NCBI GenBank assembly: GCA_964568825.1
Contig: CAZMSA010000062.1
Coordinates: 1-18,773, forward strand
DNA: 18,773 nt
Reading direction: 5' to 3'
From: CAVVDT01 sp964568825
GTDB lineage: Bacteria > Pseudomonadota > Alphaproteobacteria > Rhizobiales > Aestuariivirgaceae
Shown here: positions 14,945 through 18,773 of the stretch, one piece after another
Layout of the letters: every line of letters begins with the position of its first letter
Position numbering within the stretch: position 1 is the first letter of the stretch
Program-made: the position numbers and the translations under genes
The notes under the pieces: model-generated
Seen by the model: only the letters and a program-made list of their open reading frames with translations
What the model was told of the DNA's origin: nothing
Databases searched by the model: none

Positions 14945-15802
14945 ATGTTGGGGAATGGTGTGAAGCCGGCTGGCGCCGGCGCAGTGCCGGCGGCATACGA
15001 GGATTTTCGTGTCGCCAGCAAGGAATCCTTGCGGGCATCGGGACAGGTGCAGTCGCTGAGCCGCGCCCTGAAACTGCTCAATGCCCTGTCGCATCACCCG
15101 CAAGGCCTGTCCTTGTCGGAAGTCGCCCACCATGTGGGCCTGCCCAACTCGACCGCCCACCGCCTGCTCACCACCTTGCAGAACGAGCGCTTCGTGCGCT
15201 TCGAAGCCGACCGTTCCGCCTGGCTGATCGGCGTGCAGGCGTTTCGCGTCGGCTCGGCGTTCGTGCGCTCGCGCGACCTCGTCACCATCGCCCGGCCCTA
15301 CATGCGCCGCCTCATGGAACAGTCCGGCGAGACCGTCAACCTGGCCATCGCCGATCGCAACGAGGTGATCTACCTCGCCCAGGTCGAGACCCAGAAGATG
15401 ATGCGCGCCATCGCCGGCCCGGGCGGACGCGCCGCCATCCACTGCTCCGGCGTCGGCAAGGCGCTTTTGGCCCATAGCGACGCCGATGCCCAAGAAAAGT
15501 CCCTGGCGCAGATCCAGTTCCATCGCGAGACGCCGGCGACGCTGGTGAGCCTCGCCGACCTGCGCCGCGACCTCGAAAAGATCGCCCAGCGCGGCTACGC
15601 CATCGACAACGAGGAAAACGCCATCGGCCTGCGCTGCGTCGCATCGGTGATCTTCGACGAACATGGCGGGCCACTGGCCGCCCTGTCGGTGTCAGGCCCC
15701 ACCGCCCGCCTCACCGACCAGCGCATTCCCACCCTCGGCCAGGCGGTCGCCCACATCGCCGGCGAGGTCACCGCCGAACTGGGCGGCCATCTGCCCGACT
15801 AG
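14945..15802 (+). CDS. IclR-family transcriptional regulator, probable regulator of the purine/allantoin genes
   Basis: DNA-binding regulator of 285 residues. The N-terminal winged helix-turn-helix occupies about residues 35-95: QVQSLSRALKLLNALSHHPQ, then LSLSEVAHHVGLPNSTAHRLL with the recognition helix at about 66-75, and FVRFEADRSAWLIG as the wing. The C-terminal effector domain shows the family words VIYLAQVE, IHCSGVGKALLAH and a GLRCVASVIFDEHGGPLAALSVSGPTAR region. ATG 14945 is favoured over GTG 14936 because GAGAGGG (14930-14936) lies 8 bases before it. It is divergent from dedA-alc-allA. AllR of E. coli, an IclR-family protein, responds to glyoxylate and allantoin, so a similar role here is plausible, but the effector cannot be read from the sequence. 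Confidence 0.92.
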   Translation: MLGNGVKPAGAGAVPAAYEDFRVASKESLRASGQVQSLSRALKLLNALSHHPQGLSLSEVAHHVGLPNSTAHRLLTTLQNERFVRFEADRSAWLIGVQAFRVGSAFVRSRDLVTIARPYMRRLMEQSGETVNLAIADRNEVIYLAQVETQKMMRAIAGPGGRAAIHCSGVGKALLAHSDADAQEKSLAQIQFHRETPATLVSLADLRRDLEKIAQRGYAIDNEENAIGLRCVASVIFDEHGGPLAALSVSGPTARLTDQRIPTLGQAVAHIAGEVTAELGGHLPD

Positions 15803-15929
15803 CATCAGTGCCCCTTGGTGGTGCCGTCGCCTTGGGCCAGTCGTGCCATGGGCGTTGAACCGTGCGGTCGTCCAGCCTACATGCTGGGGGCGTGGCGATG
15901 AGCGATTCCGGTGAGCGGGTGGAGCCTAG

Positions 15930-17069
15930 ATGACAGCGATCAGCAAAGATGACGTCCTGGCGGCCCTGCGCAAGGTGCGCGGCCCCGACCTCAAGGCCGA
16001 CGTGGTGACTTCGGGCCTGGTGTCCGACATCGTGGTGGCCGGCAAGGATGTGATGTTCGCCCTCACTATCGATCCCGCCCGCGCCGAAGAACTGGAACCC
16101 ATGCGCAAGGCCGCCGAGACTGCGGTGGGGCGCATCGACGGTATTGGCAAGGTCATGGTGGCGCTCACCGCCGAGAAGAAGCCCGGCTCCGGCAATGGAA
16201 GCGATGCCCGGCCGCAAAGCCCCGCACCCCAACGCCCCGCCGCGGTGGGCCGCGAATCGGCCGGCGTGCCGGGGGTCAAGCACATCGTGGCGGTGGCCTC
16301 CGGCAAGGGCGGCGTCGGCAAGTCGACGACGGCGGTGAACCTGGCGCTCGGCCTGCAGGCCAACGGCCTCAAGGTGGGGGTGCTCGATGCCGATATCTAC
16401 GGCCCCTCGATGCCGCGGCTGCTGGGCGTGCACGGACGTCCCGAGCCGGTGGCGCCGGGCGCGCGCACCTTGAAGCCCCTCAACGGTTTCGGCCTCAACG
16501 TCATGTCCATGGGCTTTCTGGTGGACGAGGAAACCCCGATGATCTGGCGCGGCCCGATGGTCATGTCGGCGCTGCAGCAGATGCTCAGGGAAGTTGCATG
16601 GGGTCTCCTCGACGTGCTCATCGTCGACATGCCGCCGGGCACCGGCGATGCCCAGTTGACGCTCGCCCAGCAGACCCCGCTGTCGGGCGCGGTGATCGTC
16701 TCGACCCCCCAGGACCTGGCGCTGATCGATGCCAGGAAGGGCCTTAACATGTTCCGCAAAGTCGACGTGCCGGTGCTCGGCATCGTCGAGAACATGAGCT
16801 ATTTCGTGTGCACCAAGTGCGGCGAGCGCCACGAGATCTTCGGCCATGGCGGGGCGCGCATGGAAGCCGAACGGCTAGGCGTGCCGTTTCTCGGCGAAAT
16901 ACCGCTTGACCTTGACGTAAGGATAAGGTCCGACAGCGGGCAGCCCATTGTCGTCTCGCTGCCCGATTCGCCCCATACCGCCGTCTACCGCAGCATTGCC
17001 GCCAAAGTGTGGGAGGCGATCGAAGCCGGCACCGCCCGCCGCCCGGCGCCGCGCATCGTGATCGAATAA
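15930..17069 (+). CDS. mrp: Mrp/ApbC (NBP35-type) Fe-S cluster carrier ATPase
   Basis: Cytoplasmic P-loop ATPase that carries and transfers iron-sulphur clusters. 379 residues. An N-terminal MIP18/DUF59-like domain (about residues 1-75, KDDVLAALRKVRGPDLKADV) is followed by a Pro-rich linker (about 90-105) and the ATPase domain. The deviant Walker A GKGGVGKST spans 125-133, followed by DADIYGPSMPRLLG, and then MPPGTGDAQLTLAQ. The cluster-binding CxxC is Cys294/Cys297 in YFVCTKCGERHEIFGHGG. The start ATG 15930 is preceded by GTGGAG (15919-15924). It follows the IclR gene after 127 bases with no recognisable element, and precedes the formate dehydrogenase genes, whose products need Fe-S clusters; a working link is plausible but Mrp is a general factor. 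Confidence 0.95.
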   Translation: MTAISKDDVLAALRKVRGPDLKADVVTSGLVSDIVVAGKDVMFALTIDPARAEELEPMRKAAETAVGRIDGIGKVMVALTAEKKPGSGNGSDARPQSPAPQRPAAVGRESAGVPGVKHIVAVASGKGGVGKSTTAVNLALGLQANGLKVGVLDADIYGPSMPRLLGVHGRPEPVAPGARTLKPLNGFGLNVMSMGFLVDEETPMIWRGPMVMSALQQMLREVAWGLLDVLIVDMPPGTGDAQLTLAQQTPLSGAVIVSTPQDLALIDARKGLNMFRKVDVPVLGIVENMSYFVCTKCGERHEIFGHGGARMEAERLGVPFLGEIPLDLDVRIRSDSGQPIVVSLPDSPHTAVYRSIAAKVWEAIEAGTARRPAPRIVIE

Positions 17070-17114
17070 CCCCTTCCACCCTCCGGAATCATCCCCCGCA
17101 TTCGCCGGATGTTG

Positions 17115-17144
17115 TTGCCGTAGCCGCGCCGGCGCGCCTATACT
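17115..17144 (+). promoter_or_regulatory. Candidate sigma-70 promoter of the formate dehydrogenase locus
   Basis: TTGCCG at 17115-17120 and TATACT at 17139-17144 are separated by 18 bases; the -10 matches consensus at 5 of 6. Transcription would start near 17151, right before AGGGAG (17151-17156). This is the best-looking promoter of the window. It lies 45 bases after the mrp stop and before the TorD-like gene. Confidence 0.55.
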
Positions 17145-17159
17145 CTGCATAGGGAGACT

Positions 17160-17246
17160 ATGGAGGAGCAAGGCAAAGCCCGATCTCTGGTCAATGGGGT
17201 GGCGATGCCTGACGCAGATGGGAAAGGCCACGGCGCTGTCGCATAG
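17160..17246 (+). CDS. Possible 28-codon upstream ORF overlapping the TorD-like gene start
   Basis: ATG 17160 is preceded by AGGGAG at 17151-17156 and opens a frame reading MEEQGKARSLVNGVAMPDAD and eight more residues to TAG at 17244. It overlaps the proposed TorD-like start (17194 or 17218) in another frame. This ATG has a better ribosome binding site than either TorD start. It could be a leader peptide that couples or limits chaperone translation, or just a fortuitous frame; no similarity is recognised. Confidence 0.35.
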   Translation: MEEQGKARSLVNGVAMPDADGKGHGAVA

Positions 17247-17832
17247 CGATCAAGGCATTGCCGAAGAGGATGTGCTGAGAGCCAACCTCTATCGGCTGCT
17301 GGCGCATATTCTCAAACGGCCGCCCGAGCAGGCGGATCTCGATCTGTTCGCCGCCATGCAGGGCGATGAAACGCCCATTGGCACCGCCATAGGCGCCCTG
17401 GCGCGGATTGCCGGCAGCGTCGGACCGGAAACCGTCGAGCGCGAATATCACAACCTGTTCATCGGTCTCGGGCGTGGCGAGCTGGTTCCCTACGGCTCCT
17501 ACTACCTGACCGGCTTCCTCAACGAAAAGCCGCTTGCCCGACTGCGCGGCGACATGGCCCGCCTCGGCATCGAGCGCCGTAGCGAAGTGCGCGAGCCCGA
17601 GGACCACATCTCGGCGGAGTGCGAGATGATGGCCGGGCTGATCCTCGGCGACTTCGGCGAGGCCCGTGACCTCGATGACCAGCGCACCTTCTTCAAGGCC
17701 CACCTCTCACCGTGGGCCCGGCATTTCTTCACCGACCTGGAAGCGGCCAGGTCATCGGTTTTCTATGCCGGCGTCGGACAACTTGGCGCGGCTTTCATGG
17801 ATGTGGAGGAAGAGGCGTTTTCGATGCTCTGA
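17194..17832 (+). CDS. TorD/DmsD-family molybdoenzyme chaperone, formate dehydrogenase associated
   Basis: Cytoplasmic all-helical chaperone that binds the Tat signal of a molybdoenzyme and holds it until cofactor insertion. 212 residues from ATG 17194, or 204 from ATG 17218; neither has a convincing ribosome binding site. Family features: DVLRANLYRLLAHILKRPPE at the N-terminal helix, EREYHNLFIGLGRGELVPYG with YGSYYLTGFLNEKPLARLR from residue 100, EPEDHISAECEMMAGLI around His138, and FFKAHLSPWARHFFTDLE. The family-conserved region begins at about 17254, so the exact start is uncertain. The position before a Tat-signal protein and a formate dehydrogenase alpha subunit gene makes that enzyme the likely client. 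The gap to the next gene is 96 bases. Confidence 0.9.
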   Translation: MGWRCLTQMGKATALSHSDQGIAEEDVLRANLYRLLAHILKRPPEQADLDLFAAMQGDETPIGTAIGALARIAGSVGPETVEREYHNLFIGLGRGELVPYGSYYLTGFLNEKPLARLRGDMARLGIERRSEVREPEDHISAECEMMAGLILGDFGEARDLDDQRTFFKAHLSPWARHFFTDLEAARSSVFYAGVGQLGAAFMDVEEEAFSML

Positions 17833-17928
17833 CCCGGTTTCGCCGGGCGCTGGCATCGCCACAAGTTCAAGACCGGCACCAAGGCCGGCTTTGGCGAGCG
17901 AAAATTAGAAAAAGGAGGAGATAAAGCC

Positions 17929-18123
17929 ATGACTTCCAAGCGCGATGGGGCAAACGAGGCCCGGCGCGATTTCCTGAAGCTGGCGAGCCTGACCGCCGTC
18001 TCCGGCGGGGCGCTTGCAGCAACCGGCAATCAGGCCGCGGCGAGCCCGGCCCCGACCGAGGATACGAGCGGCTACCACGTCAGCGAACACATCTCGACTT
18101 ATTACAAGCTGGCACGCTTCTGA
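17929..18123 (+). CDS. Small twin-arginine-signal protein of formate dehydrogenase loci
   Basis: A 64-residue protein with ARRDFLKLASLTAVSGGAL, a Tat-type signal (RRDFLK, residues 13-18), and a short mature part ending GYHVSEHISTYYKLARF. This pattern is a recognised small family found beside formate dehydrogenase alpha subunit genes (the formate dehydrogenase region Tat target); its biochemical role is not established. A strong ribosome binding site AGGAGGAG (17913-17920) sits 8 bases before the ATG, much better than that of the preceding gene. It is followed by the alpha subunit gene after 112 bases, in the usual order for these operons. Confidence 0.88.
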   Translation: MTSKRDGANEARRDFLKLASLTAVSGGALAATGNQAAASPAPTEDTSGYHVSEHISTYYKLARF

Positions 18124-18191
18124 CGGCTGTCCACTGCAGGCTCCCCTCGGGAACCCTGGCGGATATTTGCCGCGTTGAAGGCACGACAACC

Positions 18192-18216
18192 GACCGGCGG
18201 AACAAGAGAACCGGTC
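18192..18216 (+). repeat. Short inverted repeat ahead of the formate dehydrogenase alpha subunit gene
   Basis: GACCGG (18192-18197) and CCGGTC (18211-18216) form a 6-bp stem with a 13-base loop in the 112-base leader between the small Tat protein and the alpha subunit gene, ending 7 bases before the AAGGAGA ribosome binding site (18224-18230). It may influence translation; the stem is short and could be chance. Confidence 0.3.
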
Positions 18217-18235
18217 AAGACCTAAGGAGAAGGAC

Positions 18236-18773
18236 ATGCTTAGGAAGAAGACGGGAGGGGTGGCATTCGGCCCCCGACTGTCATCGGCCCTGACTGATCT
18301 CAGCGGTGGAGCCATTGACAGGCGCACGTTCCTCAGGCGTTCAGGCTTGGCGCTGGGCGGCATTGCCGCGGCAAGCACCCTGAGCGGCGGCATGGTGAGG
18401 AAGGCCGAGGCCGCCTCATCGACCACCGACAAGCTGGAGATCAAGAAGTCGGTGTGCACTCACTGCGCAGTGGGCTGCACGGTGCTGGCGCGCATGCAGA
18501 ACGGTGTGTGGGTCGGCCAGGAGCCGGGCTTCGATTCGCCCTTCAATCTCGGCGGTCATTGCGCCAAGGGCGCCGCGGTGCGCGAGCATGCCCATGGCGA
18601 GCGGCGGCTGAAATATCCCACCAAGCTGGTGAACGGCGAATGGAAGCGGATCTCGTGGGAAGACGCCATCAACGAGATCGGCGACAAGATGCTCGATATC
18701 CGCAAGACATCGGGTCCCGATTCGGTCTACTGGCTCGGTTCGGCCAAGCATTCCAACGAGCAGGCCTACCTGT
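18236..18773 (+). CDS. fdhA: Formate dehydrogenase alpha (catalytic molybdenum/tungsten) subunit, 3' partial
   Basis: First 179 codons of the bis-MGD catalytic subunit, which oxidises formate to CO2 and is exported by the Tat system to the periplasm; the gene is open to the window end. A long N-terminal Tat signal carries IDRRTFLRRSGLALGGIAAA (residues 27-46). The 4Fe-4S site follows: Cys74, Cys77, Cys81 (CTHCAVGC) and Cys109 in GGHCAKGAA. The last visible segment WLGSAKHSNEQAYL is characteristic of the respiratory FdnG/FdoG-like group. The active-site Cys or Sec lies past the end, so selenoprotein status cannot be judged. AAGGAGAAGG (18224-18233) precedes the ATG. The TorD chaperone and small Tat protein upstream agree. 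Beta (Fe-S) and gamma (cytochrome b) subunits are expected downstream. Confidence 0.93.
   Translation, partial: MLRKKTGGVAFGPRLSSALTDLSGGAIDRRTFLRRSGLALGGIAAASTLSGGMVRKAEAASSTTDKLEIKKSVCTHCAVGCTVLARMQNGVWVGQEPGFDSPFNLGGHCAKGAAVREHAHGERRLKYPTKLVNGEWKRISWEDAINEIGDKMLDIRKTSGPDSVYWLGSAKHSNEQAYL

Noticed and set aside
14528..15664. A 378-codon minus-strand frame opposite the IclR gene.
   Set aside because: It is antisense to a clear IclR coding sequence, crosses the divergent promoter region and overlaps dedA in another frame.
15768..16847. A 359-codon minus-strand frame opposite mrp.
   Set aside because: His/Arg/Gly-rich antisense composition, no motif, and it lies entirely opposite the end of the IclR gene and the well-supported mrp gene.

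Overview
The window is GC-rich (roughly 65-70% by eye) and reads as a chromosomal segment of an alphaproteobacterium, most likely of the Hyphomicrobiales (Rhizobiales) type. The reasons are the gene content (membrane cytochrome-c urate oxidase PuuD, PuuE-type allantoinase, XdhB/XdhC), the short palindromic intergenic repeats typical of that group, and the compact operons with ATGA/TGATG overlaps. The genus cannot be named from this sequence alone.

Positions 1-11696 (plus strand) hold a purine uptake and degradation cluster. It starts inside xdhB (xanthine dehydrogenase molybdenum subunit, 5' end missing), followed by the maturation factor xdhC. Next comes a four-gene BMP/nucleoside-type ABC importer (ATPase, two permeases, periplasmic binding protein). 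Then puuD (urate oxidase), uraD (OHCU decarboxylase), guaD (guanine deaminase) and puuE (allantoinase) follow in tight succession. Positions 14691-11703 (minus strand) converge on this with a DedA-family membrane protein, alc (allantoicase), allA (ureidoglycolate lyase) and a NYN-LOTUS putative RNase gene. An IclR-family regulator (14945-15802) is divergent from the dedA-alc-allA run, with candidate promoters and an inverted repeat between them.

Together the encoded enzymes take guanine, hypoxanthine or xanthine to urate, 5-hydroxyisourate, OHCU, (S)-allantoin, allantoate, ureidoglycolate and finally glyoxylate plus two urea. The one step not encoded here is 5-hydroxyisourate hydrolase. No urease or glyoxylate-utilisation gene is seen in the window.

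Positions 15930-18773 are a different unit: an Mrp/ApbC Fe-S carrier ATPase, then a formate dehydrogenase locus. That locus has a candidate sigma-70 promoter, a TorD-family chaperone, the small Tat-signal protein typical of formate dehydrogenase regions, and the first 179 codons of the catalytic alpha subunit, which runs off the window.

The main oddities are: a repeat element forming the C-terminal codons of xdhB and paired with an inverted copy before xdhC; a composite palindromic repeat before puuD; a lower-GC NYN-LOTUS gene in the allantoin cluster; a DedA gene at the head of the allantoin operon; and a 28-codon upstream ORF overlapping the start of the TorD-like gene. The rest matches known families.
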